Shown: positions 8,093 through 16,929 of the stretch, piece by piece
Numbering within the stretch: the stretch's first letter is position 1
Layout of the letters: every line of letters begins with the position of its first letter
Source of the DNA: Verrucomicrobiota bacterium
Lineage (GTDB): Bacteria; Verrucomicrobiota; Verrucomicrobiia; Limisphaerales; JACDHS01
NCBI GenBank assembly: GCA_013820875.1
Contig: JACDHS010000027.1
Coordinates: 1-44,899 of the forward strand
Length of the DNA: 44,899 nucleotides
Direction: 5' to 3'
Notes under the pieces: generated by a model
Seen by the model: only the letters and a program-made list of their open reading frames with translations
Told to the model about the DNA's origin: nothing
Databases searched by the model: none
Made by a program: the position numbers and the translations under genes

Positions 8093-9094
8093 CTATTCCT
8101 CGCGAAGCCACTCGGCGACCTGCATCGCCGAATAGGTAATTAAAATATCTGCTCCGGCGCGGCGCATCGCCAATAAGCTTTCCATCGTGACAGCTTTTTC
8201 ATCAATCCAACCATTCGCGGCGGCCGCTTTGATCATCGAATACTCCGCACTCACCGCATAAGCAGCGGTGGGATAACCAAACTCGTTTTTCACACGATAG
8301 ATAATATCCAGGTAAGCCAGCGCAGGTTTGACCATCACGATGTCGGCGCCTTCCTGGATGTCCAACGCCACCTCGCGCATTGCTTCAGCGGAATTCGCAG
8401 CGTTCATTTGATAGCTGCGACGATCTCCAAACTGCGGAGTGGATTCGGCGGCTTCGCGGAACGGCCCGTAATAACCTGAGGAAAACTTCGCGGCATAAGA
8501 CATGATCGGGATGTCGGAGAAAGCATCTTTATCCAGCGCCTCGCGGATCGCCCGGACGCGCCCATCCATCATGTCGCTCGGCGCAATGATATCCGCGCCC
8601 GCCTCAGCATGGCTCGTCGCGGTGCGGGCGAGAAGTTTCAGAGTAGGATCATTTAATACTTGCCCATGTTTCTCATGCACAATGCCGCAGTGGCCATGGC
8701 TCATGTATTCGCAGAGACAAACATCGGTGACGACCAACATCTCCGGAAAATTCTTTTTCAACAGGCGCACCGCTTTTTGCACAATGCCATTGGCGGCGTA
8801 GGCCCCGGAGGCTTTCGTGTCTTTCTTTTCAGGAATGCCAAACAACAGAACGGCTGGCACACCGAGTTTGTATGCCCGTTCGGCTTCCTTGACCAGTTCA
8901 TCCAATGACAACTGGAAAACACCCGGCATGGAACTGATCGGCTGGCGAACTTTGTTTCCAAAGCGGACAAAGAGCGGCAACACCAGTTGATCAACGCTCA
9001 ATCGGGTCTCCTGAACCAGCCGCCGCAAAGCAGGCGAACGACGCAACCGACGCGGCCGATAACTTGGAAACTGACCAGAAAGATTCGAACTCAT
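8093..9094 (-). CDS. hemB: Delta-aminolevulinic acid dehydratase (porphobilinogen synthase)
   Basis: A 333-residue enzyme condensing two 5-aminolevulinate molecules to porphobilinogen for heme and corrinoid synthesis. The start at 9094 (MSSNLSGQFPSYRPRRLRR) is chosen because homologues begin with such an arginine-rich segment. The 66-residue upstream extension is translated from the 42-bp repeat array. The cysteine-rich metal site VVTDVCLCEYMSHGHCG marks the zinc-dependent class. SPSDMMDGRVRAIREALD, the Schiff-base lysine regions SYAAKFSSGYYGPFREA and VMVKPALAYLDII, and YAVSAEYSMIKAA are all intact. It is convergent with the FHA gene. No other heme gene is adjacent. Confidence 0.96.
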   Translation of the reverse strand: MSSNLSGQFPSYRPRRLRRSPALRRLVQETRLSVDQLVLPLFVRFGNKVRQPISSMPGVFQLSLDELVKEAERAYKLGVPAVLLFGIPEKKDTKASGAYAANGIVQKAVRLLKKNFPEMLVVTDVCLCEYMSHGHCGIVHEKHGQVLNDPTLKLLARTATSHAEAGADIIAPSDMMDGRVRAIREALDKDAFSDIPIMSYAAKFSSGYYGPFREAAESTPQFGDRRSYQMNAANSAEAMREVALDIQEGADIVMVKPALAYLDIIYRVKNEFGYPTAAYAVSAEYSMIKAAAANGWIDEKAVTMESLLAMRRAGADILITYSAMQVAEWLREE

Positions 9095-9202
9095 GGGCGG
9101 GAACTTAACCGCCCCGCCCTGCGCACTCAAAGATTTTTCCATTGGACTGCAAAAGGGGGCGCGATTAAAAGCGGGTGAGATTGGCGTAGGAAACGAAGCG
9201 CG

Positions 9203-9399
9203 GCGCACGACAGCCTGTCCAAGACCAATATTCGCCGTAAATCGCCTCACGTCAGCCTGACGTAGACCGATGTACGCCGTAAATCGCCTCACGTCAGCCT
9301 GACCTGGACCGATGTACGCCGTAAATCACCTCACGTCAGCCTGACGTGGACCGATGTACGGCGTAAAACGTCTCACGACAGCTTGTCGCGAGGCGTTTT
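9203..9399. repeat. 42-bp tandem repeat array B1 (about 5 units)
   Basis: Units start at 9203, 9245, 9287, 9329 and 9371, an exact 42-bp spacing. The unit core is GCCGTAAATCGCCTCACGTCA followed by GCCTGACGTAGACCGATGTAC, shown here in two halves. Each unit contains the palindrome ACGTCAG-C-CTGACGT. The last unit changes to AAAACGTCTC and closes a long hairpin (9365-9399). An array of the same family with 8 units lies at 42778-43108. Because 42 is a multiple of three, the frame upstream of hemB stays open through it as 14-residue repeats; this is not taken as coding. The rest of the 9095-9441 spacer holds nothing recognised. Confidence 0.9.
9365..9399 (-). terminator. Terminal hairpin of array B1, possible terminator
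   Basis: AAAACGTCTCACGACA pairs with TGTCGCGAGGCGTTTT with two G-T wobbles. On the minus strand the stem ends in TTTT, 43 nt after the stop of the metallo-hydrolase gene, so it could stop that transcript. Confidence 0.55.
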
Positions 9400-9441
9400 C
9401 CCGGAAAAATCGTTCCGGAACATCGAATCCGCCAAGCTCGG

Positions 9442-10419
9442 TTAGACCGTATCTTTTGCAACCAGGATGGGGCTGTTTTCGGGCTTTTCGAACACGACCG
9501 GAATTCCCTCCTCCAACATCTTAAGGTGTTGGTTCAAGTTATTCTCACTGCAAAGTTCCTTCAACCAGCGTGGAGGCTCGTCGAGTGCTTCGAAGGAAAG
9601 TTTGAACGCGCCGTAATGCATCGGGACCAGCCATTGCGCCCGCAAATCCTTGAACGCTTTTACCGCCTGATCCGGCCCCATGTGAACATGTCGAAATGAG
9701 TCCGGGTAATACGCCCCAATGGGCAGAAGAGCGATTTCCGGCGATAACTTTCGACCAATCTCTTTGAAAAAATGCGAGTAAGCGCTGTCGCCCACATGGT
9801 AAATCCGGCGACCTTGATGTTCTAAAATGAATCCTCCATAGCCACGGTGTTCGTCGGTGATGGTGCGCGCCCCCCAATGTTTCGATGGTGTGAGCGTCAC
9901 TTTCCAGTCGTTGTGCGAAAAGCTCTCCCACCATTGCAATTCAATGATGCGACCAAACCCGAGGTTTTTCGCCAACTCGCCCATTCCCCACGGCATCACC
10001 GCGATTTTTGGCGCCGGGACACTACGCAGGCTCGGCTTGTGGAAGTGGTCAAAGTGCGCGTGAGTCAGCAGCATGAGATCAATCGGCGGCAAATCTTGCG
10101 CCTGCAGACCAGCTCGCTTGATCCGTTTCAGCAGGAAAAGCCAATTGGCGAAGTTCGGATCCACCAGCACGTTCAAATCATTGAACTGCATGAGAAATGA
10201 AGCGTGACCAATCCAAGTCAAGGCAACCTGTCCCTCCGTGAGCGTGGGGAACTTCGGTTTCACATGCTCACCGATGCGCGGCATCAGCCACGCCTTCCAA
10301 ATCATCTCGTGAAAAAATGTGCGGGGATTGAAATGCTTGCTCGGCGTCAGATCTTTGAAAGATCGTATTTGTTTCTTTGGCGGAACTGGTGGACGCCGTC
10401 CCTTCCTCTCAGTCATCAC
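9442..10419 (-). CDS. MBL-fold metallo-hydrolase (UlaG/NAPE-PLD-like)
   Basis: A 325-residue cytosolic metallo-beta-lactamase-fold protein. The zinc-binding signature LLTHAHFDHFHKP (HxHxDH) lies near residue 115. It is preceded by the LTWIGHASFLMQFNDLNVLVDPNF segment typical of the UlaG / N-acyl-phosphatidylethanolamine phospholipase D-like branch. Further metal ligands are likely in VGDSAYSHF and VPMHYGAFKL. The first about 45 residues are basic and not conserved in the fold; a later start is possible but none is clearly better. The substrate cannot be inferred. It is divergent from the carbonic-anhydrase-like gene. Confidence 0.88.
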   Translation of the reverse strand: MMTERKGRRPPVPPKKQIRSFKDLTPSKHFNPRTFFHEMIWKAWLMPRIGEHVKPKFPTLTEGQVALTWIGHASFLMQFNDLNVLVDPNFANWLFLLKRIKRAGLQAQDLPPIDLMLLTHAHFDHFHKPSLRSVPAPKIAVMPWGMGELAKNLGFGRIIELQWWESFSHNDWKVTLTPSKHWGARTITDEHRGYGGFILEHQGRRIYHVGDSAYSHFFKEIGRKLSPEIALLPIGAYYPDSFRHVHMGPDQAVKAFKDLRAQWLVPMHYGAFKLSFEALDEPPRWLKELCSENNLNQHLKMLEEGIPVVFEKPENSPILVAKDTV

Positions 10420-10540
10420 ACACTGATAGCCTGAAACTCCCGTAAACTCAATCCGGTCTTTCCCTTAGCAGGATCACGCAAGTGTTGGGGGCGGCAAATA
10501 TCTTATGTTCAGAGCGCTCCGATCATGTTTCATTTTCTGC

Positions 10541-11089
10541 ATGAGCAAACTCGCACAGCAGCTCGATACTTTTCTGCGCAAGAAACCGACACTTGGTAAG
10601 AATGTTTATATCGCCAAAGGAGCGGTCGTTCTGGGTGATGTCACGCTCGGCGACAATTCCAGCGTTTGGTACAACGCCGTCGTTCGCGGCGACATCAACA
10701 AGATTGTCATCGGACATTCGACGAACATCCAGGATAACGCCGTTTTGCACCTCGCCGATGATTTCCCCTGTATTCTCGGCGATTACGTCACAGTGGGCCA
10801 CTCCGCGATCGTGCATGCCTGCACAGTGGGGGATGAATGCCTGGTCGGTATGGGTGCAATCATCCTGGATGGCGCTGAGATCGGCGATCAATGTTTGATC
10901 GGCGCAAAAGCTTTGGTGGTCAGCGGGATGAAAGTTCCACCCGGATCGCTGGTGCTCGGCTCCCCTGCCCGCGTCATAAAGCAACTCTCGCCGGAAGAAC
11001 GGGCGAACTTGAAGTTTTGGGCGACCAAGTACGTGGACAACGCGGCTTATTGTTTGCAGAACAATATTAATGTGGGAATGCCATGCTGA
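10541..11089 (+). CDS. Gamma-carbonic-anhydrase-like hexapeptide-repeat protein
   Basis: A 182-residue left-handed beta-helix protein of the gamma-CA/YrdA/PaaY group. Hexapeptide repeats run from about residue 15 to 140 (for example VVLGDVTLGDNSSVWYNAVVRGD). Zinc-ligand histidines fit the family positions in AVLHLADD and in GHSAIVHACTVGD. The C-terminal helix is AYCLQNNINVG. The ATG at 10541 gives the usual family length; an in-frame ATG at 10505 would add 12 hydrophobic residues and cannot be excluded. Enzymatic activity is not certain for this family. Confidence 0.9.
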   Translation: MSKLAQQLDTFLRKKPTLGKNVYIAKGAVVLGDVTLGDNSSVWYNAVVRGDINKIVIGHSTNIQDNAVLHLADDFPCILGDYVTVGHSAIVHACTVGDECLVGMGAIILDGAEIGDQCLIGAKALVVSGMKVPPGSLVLGSPARVIKQLSPEERANLKFWATKYVDNAAYCLQNNINVGMPC

Positions 11090-11186
11090 CGTCACGCGGC
11101 AGCGAATAATGAAGTTTAGCTTTCGGATTTCCAAAGCCGTTTAAACCATCGCACGCGCTGCGGCTGATGCTGCGCAGCCGCGCTCC

Positions 11187-11215
11187 AATAAAAAAGGCGC
11201 AGTTGCCTGCGCCTT
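11187..11215 (-). terminator. Intrinsic terminator of the gltA-sucCD run
   Basis: The 8-bp stem AAGGCGCA / TGCGCCTT has a 6-nt loop. On the minus strand it is followed by a run of T residues (the A run at 11187-11195). It lies 26 nt after the sucD stop. Confidence 0.85.
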
Positions 11216-11240
11216 CGAGAATAATTTTGGGTGAATTGGC

Positions 11241-12140
11241 TTACATCATTTTCAACAATGTATCAGCCATTTCGCTCGGAGTTACGGCGACACCGATGCC
11301 AGCTGCTTTGAAAGCTTCGATCTTTGCAGCGGCGGTTCCCATTCCCCCGCTGACGATTGCGCCGGCGTGACCCATGCGGCGTCCTGGAGGAGCGGTTGCT
11401 CCTGCGATGAAACCGGCGACCGGCTTTTTGCAATTCTTCTTAATCCATTCGGCAGCTTCTTCTTCAGCGCTTCCGCCGATTTCGCCGATCATGATGATGC
11501 CGTGTGTTTCAGGATCGTCATTGAACATCTTAATGACGTCCAAATGTGAGGTGCCGTTGACCGGATCGCCACCGATCCCAACGCAGGTGGATTGACCAAC
11601 ACCGCGGCAAGTGAGTTGCCAAACTGCTTCGTAGGTCAATGTGCCGCTGCGTGAAACGACTCCGATGTTGCCCTTCTTGTGAATGTAACCGGGAGCGATA
11701 CCGATACGGCAACCGCCATGGGAATCCTTCCCTTCACCCGGTGTGACAATGCCAGGGCAATTCGGCCCGATGAGACGCGTCTTCTTCCCTTCCATCGCGC
11801 GCCTGGCTTTCACCATGTCGTTGACCGGAATACCTTCGGTAATTGCGACAACCAGATCGAGTCCGGCATCCACTCCTTCGAGAATGGCATCCGCAGCAAA
11901 TGGCGGCGGAACGAAGACTGCCGAAGCAGTCGCACCGGTTTGCTTCATGGCTTCAGCGACGGTATCGAAGATGGGAACTTTTTTCCCAGCGTGTTCGAAG
12001 AACTGCCCCCCTTTGCCGGGCGTAACGCCTGCGACAATCAAGGTGCCGTATTCGATCGAGAGTTGCGTGTGACGAGCGCCAAAGCTGCCTGTAATGCCTT
12101 GGACGAGAACTTTGGTTTGTGGAGTAACGAGGATGGCCAT
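11241..12140 (-). CDS. sucD: Succinyl-CoA ligase, alpha subunit
   Basis: A 299-residue subunit that binds CoA and carries the phosphorylated histidine. The N-terminal CoA-binding Rossmann domain starts [37 protein letters not shown] and the phosphohistidine loop [18 protein letters not shown] (about residues 232-250) are intact. It forms the ADP- or GDP-forming succinyl-CoA synthetase with SucC in the TCA cycle. Unusually, it does not directly follow sucC: about 700 bp containing a small gene and a nucleotidyltransferase gene intervene. A terminator follows. Confidence 0.97.
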   Translation of the reverse strand: MAILVTPQTKVLVQGITGSFGARHTQLSIEYGTLIVAGVTPGKGGQFFEHAGKKVPIFDTVAEAMKQTGATASAVFVPPPFAADAILEGVDAGLDLVVAITEGIPVNDMVKARRAMEGKKTRLIGPNCPGIVTPGEGKDSHGGCRIGIAPGYIHKKGNIGVVSRSGTLTYEAVWQLTCRGVGQSTCVGIGGDPVNGTSHLDVIKMFNDDPETHGIIMIGEIGGSAEEEAAEWIKKNCKKPVAGFIAGATAPPGRRMGHAGAIVSGGMGTAAAKIEAFKAAGIGVAVTPSEMADTLLKMM

Positions 12141-12156
12141 ATTTAAAAATTGCTAG

Positions 12157-12633
12157 TTAGCTTTTAATTTGTGCTTTGATAACTTTCAAATGTTTTACGG
12201 TGATGATGTCGTGGTCGCGGTTCATTGCTTCTTTAGCTCGAATAAGTGCGTCAATGGCGAGGATACGGCATTTGCCGAACGGCAAGGTGACTTCAATACT
12301 GTCTTTTAGAACTTTCTCAAAACCACCCACGCCTAAAATCTCTCCGAGACAATCCACGATGCCCAAATCCGTCTTCACATAGAGATTCTTCAAAGTCACA
12401 CATTGCTCGGGAGTCAATTGCAGTGGCAAATCGGGCCTGAGACGATGAACTGGATGCAAATCTTTGAATGCTTCTTGAATTCGCATCAAGTTGGCCTCGG
12501 AAAATCGACAGCAAATATCGACATCGCGAGTCACCAAAGTAACCCCATGCGAAACAGCGGCAAACCCACCCACCAAAACGAATTCCACTTCCGCCAGAAT
12601 CAGACGTCGTAGTAATTCGCTAAGATTTTGCAT
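12157..12633 (-). CDS. Minimal nucleotidyltransferase
   Basis: A 158-residue protein with a Pol-beta-type nucleotidyltransferase motif. FVLVGGFAAVSHGVTLVTRDVDI supplies the GG and the D-x-D metal pair, and LGIVDCLG is a likely third acidic site. Such small enzymes include toxin-type and DUF6036-type nucleotidyltransferases. The start at 12633 is chosen because it overlaps the preceding small gene by 14 nt, typical of coupled gene pairs; an in-frame ATG at 12669 would add 12 residues. No HEPN partner is present. It sits between sucC and sucD, and a role in the TCA cycle is unlikely. Toxin-antitoxin function is a hypothesis. Confidence 0.75.
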   Translation of the reverse strand: MQNLSELLRRLILAEVEFVLVGGFAAVSHGVTLVTRDVDICCRFSEANLMRIQEAFKDLHPVHRLRPDLPLQLTPEQCVTLKNLYVKTDLGIVDCLGEILGVGGFEKVLKDSIEVTLPFGKCRILAIDALIRAKEAMNRDHDIITVKHLKVIKAQIKS

Positions 12634-12838
12634 TGTGTTGCAACATTGCAGACCGCAAAGACTCGGCAAAATTCAGTGCATCGTCGTTGGCAAGCATCCG
12701 CTCCCAAGGTGTCTTTGAGAGACTGTCCTCAAGTAAGGACATATCGATGCCACTGAACTCCGCCTTTGATTCGCCAGAGCCAATGGAAAATGACACTTCC
12801 TTCGAGGTCTTTTCTTCACCTGATGCAAAGTCGGACAT
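12620..12838 (-). CDS. Small acidic protein, possible partner of the nucleotidyltransferase
   Basis: A 72-residue protein of unknown function. The N-terminal half is Ser/Glu-rich and probably disordered. The C-terminal half contains the helix-like stretch SKTPWERMLANDDALNFAE followed by SLRSAM. It starts 12 nt after the sucC stop and overlaps the nucleotidyltransferase start by 14 nt, so the two are probably translated together. Size, acidity and position upstream are as expected for an antitoxin or substrate-like partner. No DNA-binding fold is recognised. Confidence 0.65.
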   Translation of the reverse strand: MSDFASGEEKTSKEVSFSIGSGESKAEFSGIDMSLLEDSLSKTPWERMLANDDALNFAESLRSAMLQHNAKS

Positions 12839-12849
12839 CTTGCTCTTGT

Positions 12850-14055
12850 TTAAACCCCAACCGCCTTCACAACCTTCTGCGCGGCATCCGCCATCGTATC
12901 GCCGGTGATGAGGCTCAAGCCGGATTCAGCCAGCGTCTTCTTGCCGGCATCCACGTTGTTGCCTTCAAGGCGAACCACGAGCGGAAGCTTCAAGCCCGTT
13001 TCTTTCACCGCCGCAACGATCCCGGTGGCGATCACATCGCAATCCATGATACCGCCGAAAATGTTCACCAGGATGCCCTTCACACTTGGGTCGCTCAGGA
13101 TGATTTTGAAGGCGGCAGTCACCTGGTCTTTGCTGGCCCCACCCCCGACATCGAGGAAGTTAGCCGGGTTACCGCCGAAATGCTGGATGATATCCATGGT
13201 GGACATGGCGAGGCCCGCGCCATTTACGAGGCAGGCGATTGAACCATCGAGCTTGATGTAGTTCAAACCGTGCTTGCTCGCTTCAATTTCCAAAGGCGCT
13301 TCTTCCGCGAGATCGCGCATCTCCTGGATGTTCTTGTGACGGTAAAGAGCGTTGTCATCCATGCTGACTTTGGCGTCCACGGCGGAAAGCGTTTCTTTGC
13401 CATCACTGCCTACGATGATACAGAGCGGATTGATTTCCACCATGGCGGCATCGCATTCCCACCAGGTTTTATAAACGCCGAGCAACAATTTTGCAGCGGA
13501 ACCGATCAGATCACCTTTCAACCCGAGGGCGCCAGCAAGTTTGCGCGCCTGATACGGCATCATGCCGACAGCCGGATCAATGGTTTCTTTGACAATCTTC
13601 TCCGGGCTTTTTTCCGCCACTTCTTCGATGTCCACACCGCCTTCGGTGCTAACCATCATGATCGGACGGGACGAAGCACGATCAAGCAGCACCGCGCAGT
13701 AGAATTCTTTTTTGATTTCCGGTGCGCCAGCGACGAGCAGTTTGGAAACGAGGCGCCCTTCCGGGCCGGTTTGCTTTGTGACCAGCACATTGCCGAGCAT
13801 GGCCTTGGCTTTTTCGTAAACGTCATCAGCCGTTTTGCACAGCTTGACGCCGCCCTGGAACCCGCTTTTGAAAGTTCCTTTGCCGCGTCCACCGGCGTGG
13901 ATTTGCGATTTTACGACAACGAGCGTTTCACCTTTGGCAAAAAGGCCTTCCGCAATCTTTTTGGCAGCTTCAGGAGTATCACAGACTTCGCCCGGCGGCA
14001 CTGAGACGCCGTATTGAGCGAGGAGTTGTTTGGCTTGGTATTCGTGGATGTTCAT
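12850..14055 (-). CDS. sucC: Succinyl-CoA ligase, beta subunit
   Basis: A 401-residue ATP-grasp subunit of succinyl-CoA synthetase. It opens with the canonical [37 protein letters not shown] lies in the nucleotide-binding domain, and VEINPLCII and [18 protein letters not shown] mark the C-terminal domain. [16 protein letters not shown] matches the alpha-contacting region. The start codon overlaps the stop of the upstream four-helix-bundle gene as ATGA, so translation may be coupled to that inserted gene. Confidence 0.97.
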   Translation of the reverse strand: MNIHEYQAKQLLAQYGVSVPPGEVCDTPEAAKKIAEGLFAKGETLVVVKSQIHAGGRGKGTFKSGFQGGVKLCKTADDVYEKAKAMLGNVLVTKQTGPEGRLVSKLLVAGAPEIKKEFYCAVLLDRASSRPIMMVSTEGGVDIEEVAEKSPEKIVKETIDPAVGMMPYQARKLAGALGLKGDLIGSAAKLLLGVYKTWWECDAAMVEINPLCIIVGSDGKETLSAVDAKVSMDDNALYRHKNIQEMRDLAEEAPLEIEASKHGLNYIKLDGSIACLVNGAGLAMSTMDIIQHFGGNPANFLDVGGGASKDQVTAAFKIILSDPSVKGILVNIFGGIMDCDVIATGIVAAVKETGLKLPLVVRLEGNNVDAGKKTLAESGLSLITGDTMADAAQKVVKAVGV

Positions 14056-14492
14056 CTTTGTAAAGTTTCGGGTTTGATGTTTGAGGTTTGAGGTTGTGCG
14101 CCGCGTTTGAACTTGTTTCCGCGAATTGAGCTTTCACGCAAGTATTTCATGAATCCGGCAATCAAACGACTTACAGCCCGCGCCTCGTTGTATAATTTAT
14201 CGAAATCCTGTTGAGAAATGTAATCCTCGTCCAAGGCTACATACAGTTGATCACAGACTTCACCACAGGAGCCTTTTGCATGGCTCAAAAGCTGGATGAA
14301 TTCATTGTTTCCTTCCCGTTCGAAACCCTCCGCGATATTTGAAGTAACGGAGACTGCCGCCCGACGAATTTGATCCTTTAGTCCGTAATCTCTTGCAAAC
14401 TCGCCTCGTTTGGAATGTGCGTAAATTCCACGACGCAACTCACGGCCTTTTTTCCAAGCCTCAATATCTTCGAAACGGGTGATTGTAGCCAT
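14052..14492 (-). CDS. Four-helix-bundle protein (23S rRNA IVS-encoded family)
   Basis: A 146-residue protein. [21 protein letters not shown] at the start and [22 protein letters not shown] in the middle are hallmarks of the S23/IVS family, first known from insertions in 23S rRNA genes. It folds as a four-helix bundle; its function is unknown. The start at 14492 matches family members; an upstream ATG at 14516 adds 8 residues. The last about 20 residues are read from low-complexity sequence ([12 protein letters not shown]) that belongs to a flanking repeat. The gene sits between gltA and sucC inside 26-bp imperfect inverted repeats, and its stop overlaps the sucC start. Confidence 0.88.
   Translation of the reverse strand: MATITRFEDIEAWKKGRELRRGIYAHSKRGEFARDYGLKDQIRRAAVSVTSNIAEGFEREGNNEFIQLLSHAKGSCGEVCDQLYVALDEDYISQQDFDKLYNEARAVSRLIAGFMKYLRESSIRGNKFKRGAQPQTSNIKPETLQR
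14070..14095. repeat. Left arm of inverted repeat flanking the IVS-type gene
   Basis: GGGTTTGATGTTTGAGGTTT continues to 14095 and matches the reverse complement of 14509-14534 at 22 of 26 positions. It lies within the 3' coding end of the four-helix-bundle gene. Confidence 0.6.
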
Positions 14493-14508
14493 AGGGCGGG
14501 AAACCAAA

Positions 14509-14534
14509 AACTTCAAACCTCAAACTGGAAACCC
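14509..14534. repeat. Right arm of inverted repeat flanking the IVS-type gene
   Basis: AACTTCAAACCTCAAACTGG continues to 14534, complementary to 14070-14095. It lies between the gltA stop and the four-helix-bundle gene start. Transcribed across both genes, the two arms could pair and loop out the insert. Confidence 0.6.
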
Positions 14535-14536
14535 AA

Positions 14537-15664
14537 TTACCGCTCTTGTAACGGCGTGACCTTTAGCCCGACTGGCCCGATGTATTCGCTCTGCGGGCGG
14601 ATGAGGCGGTTATCGGAAAGCTGTTCAAGTATATGCGCTGTCCAACCGGAGGTGCGGGCAATCGCAAAAATCGGCGTGAACAGATCCGTCGGAATTCCAA
14701 GGGAGTAATAAACGGTCGCAGAATAGAAATCCACATTCGCATTCAGGTTCTTTTCCTTGAGCATGATTTCGGCAATCCGCTCGCTCATCTGGATCCACTT
14801 CGGATCACCGAGTTTTGCGCTCAGGATTTGCGCCATGCGCTTTAAGTGCGGTGCGCGAGGATCCAATACTTTGTAAACACGATGACCAATGCCCATGATC
14901 TTCTTCTTCTGGGCCAGGCAATCTGCAACGTAGGCATCCACTTTATCCAGCGAATCAATTTCCTTGAGCATCTTGATCACGCCTTCATTCGCGCCGCCAT
15001 GAAGAGGTCCCTTCAATGTGCCGATGGCGCTGGTGATGGCGGAATACATGTCGCTCAAAGTCGCAATCGTGACGCGCGCAGAAAACGTTGAGGCATTCAT
15101 GCCATGATCCGCATGCAGCACGTAGCACATATCCATTGTGCTTACCTTTTCCTCGGACGGCTTCTCGCCATCAATCATATAGAGGAAATTGGCTGCTTCT
15201 CCGAGGGTCGCGTCTGGATGAACCAATTCTTTGCCCTGACGCGCGCGATGAAAATACGCAGTGATGATCGGGATCTCCGCAATGAGCTTGATCGCCTTTT
15301 CGCGGTTTGCATCCATGCTGTCATCATCGGCATCAGGATCGTAACAACCCAGCGCGGAGATGCCGGTGCGAATCGCGTGCATCGGCGGGGTATCTTTCGG
15401 CAGCCCCTGGATCATGTTGATGACGCCTTGAGGCAGATCGCGATGGCCTGCCAGCACCGACTTCAGTTCCTGCAATTCCGTTTGGTTCGGCAGATGCCCA
15501 TAGTGCAGGAGGAAAACCACTTCTTCGTAAGAAACTTTGCCCGCCAGTTCGTTAATGTCGTAGCCGCAGTAGATCAATTGACCAATATCACCGCGGACGT
15601 CGCTCAGTGTTGTTTTTGCTGCAACAACACCTTCCAAACCTTTTGCTGCCGTAGAAGAACTCAT
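14537..15664 (-). CDS. gltA: Citrate synthase
   Basis: A 375-residue enzyme joining acetyl-CoA and oxaloacetate, the TCA entry step. The length and motifs fit the short dimeric (type I-like) bacterial forms rather than the longer hexameric GltA. Active-site regions are present: HADHGMNASTFSARV with a catalytic histidine, GPLHGGANEGVIKML, and GIGHRVYKVLDPRAPHLKRM with the second histidine. An aspartate lies in NANVDFYSATVYYSLGIP. It is the first gene of the minus-strand run leading to sucC and sucD. Confidence 0.96.
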   Translation of the reverse strand: MSSSTAAKGLEGVVAAKTTLSDVRGDIGQLIYCGYDINELAGKVSYEEVVFLLHYGHLPNQTELQELKSVLAGHRDLPQGVINMIQGLPKDTPPMHAIRTGISALGCYDPDADDDSMDANREKAIKLIAEIPIITAYFHRARQGKELVHPDATLGEAANFLYMIDGEKPSEEKVSTMDMCYVLHADHGMNASTFSARVTIATLSDMYSAITSAIGTLKGPLHGGANEGVIKMLKEIDSLDKVDAYVADCLAQKKKIMGIGHRVYKVLDPRAPHLKRMAQILSAKLGDPKWIQMSERIAEIMLKEKNLNANVDFYSATVYYSLGIPTDLFTPIFAIARTSGWTAHILEQLSDNRLIRPQSEYIGPVGLKVTPLQER

Positions 15665-15845
15665 TTATAAGAAGGAATAGTTTAAACTAAAAAAACCGAG
15701 TGCCAATCTAGGTAACGCAGAAATACGCGTCAACGGTTTTCCCCGAAAACTCACGTTATGTGTGCAAAATAGCAAAATTTGTTTGCCGCCTGAGGCTGGT
15801 TTACCTTGAATTCACTCGACCGACTCATGCAAATTCTTTTTTCTA

Positions 15846-16835
15846 ATGAGGTGGATTTCAGCGCTAATCGTTTTCTTCTTTGTCCTGACGACTGCATTGG
15901 CGCAACCCTCCCTTAAAAATGTTGAGCGAATCACTATTTCGGGAACCGAATACGTCAGAATCAAAGACTGGGCGCCGGCAGCGGGATTAACCGTGAGCTG
16001 GATCAAGCGAGACGAGCAACTGCTCATGACGAATCGCTGGTGCAAAATTGAGCTGAAAGTGAAATCGATCATGTCGCGATTCAACGGGCTTGACGTCCGG
16101 CTGTCACTCCCGGTGATTTCACGAGGCGGCGGCATTTACATTTCACGCATTGATCTGGATAACACTCTGCATCCCCTGCTCTTCCCGCCGAAGAACGCCG
16201 CGAACAAAAAAATCAATGTGATCTGCATCGATCCGGGCCACGGGGGGAAAGACACCGGTAAAATCGATAAACTGCACCATGAAAAAAGATATACCCTGCT
16301 TCTCGCTGAAGAAATTGCACAGTTGCTGAAACAACACGGGCTGAAAGTAATCTTCACACGCAGCCGGGATGAAACTCTCGGACTTCCCGAGCGCACGGCA
16401 ATTGCCAATCGCCATGGGGCTGATCTCTTTCTCAGCCTCCATTTCAATGCCGCCAGCAGCCGCTCGGTACGTGGCGCAGAAATTTATGCAATGACCCCGG
16501 CTGGAGTGGAGTCGAGCAATTCCGGCCCAGGCAAATCCGGTACTGGGAACTATACCGGGAACCAAAACAATGAAAAAAACATGTTACTCGCCTACAATGT
16601 TCAGCGCGCCATGTTACGCGGCACCGGACTCGAGGACCGCGGAATCAAACGAGCGCGTTTTGAAGTCTTGCGCTCTGCGAAGATGCCCGCTGTCCTGATC
16701 GAAGGCGGGTTTATGTCCAATCCAGACGAGGCCCGCAAAATCTACGATCCTGCTTTCCACAAAAAACTGGCCAAATCAATTGTAGATGGAGTTCTAGCCT
16801 ATCGGAACATCGTGGACGGCAACGCCGCCAGGTGA
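15846..16835 (+). CDS. N-acetylmuramoyl-L-alanine amidase (Amidase_3)
   Basis: A 329-residue exported peptidoglycan amidase. A signal peptide (residues 1-20) starts MRWISALIVFFFVLTTALAQ. Residues about 20-115 resemble a small N-terminal copper-amine-oxidase-like or AMIN-type wall-binding domain. The catalytic domain follows with zinc-site motifs CIDPGHGGKDTG, the glutamate of HHEKRYTLLLAEEIA, LFLSLHFNAA and VLIEGGFMSNPDEARKI. It should split septal peptidoglycan. It stands alone between a divergent gltA block and a PduO-type gene. Confidence 0.93.
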   Translation: MRWISALIVFFFVLTTALAQPSLKNVERITISGTEYVRIKDWAPAAGLTVSWIKRDEQLLMTNRWCKIELKVKSIMSRFNGLDVRLSLPVISRGGGIYISRIDLDNTLHPLLFPPKNAANKKINVICIDPGHGGKDTGKIDKLHHEKRYTLLLAEEIAQLLKQHGLKVIFTRSRDETLGLPERTAIANRHGADLFLSLHFNAASSRSVRGAEIYAMTPAGVESSNSGPGKSGTGNYTGNQNNEKNMLLAYNVQRAMLRGTGLEDRGIKRARFEVLRSAKMPAVLIEGGFMSNPDEARKIYDPAFHKKLAKSIVDGVLAYRNIVDGNAAR

Positions 16836-16929
16836 TTCTGGATTCTGGATTCTGGATTGAACGCTGGATACTGTTCCCTCCTGCCAACTAATCTTTGACC
16901 TCCAGCCAACCGTATCTACACTCGCGCGC

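Noticed and set aside
16836-16929. Cobalamin riboswitch before the adenosyltransferase gene
   Set aside because: The spacer is only 94 nt, partly made of GATTCTG repeats, with no B12-box-like sequence. It is too short for the known fold.
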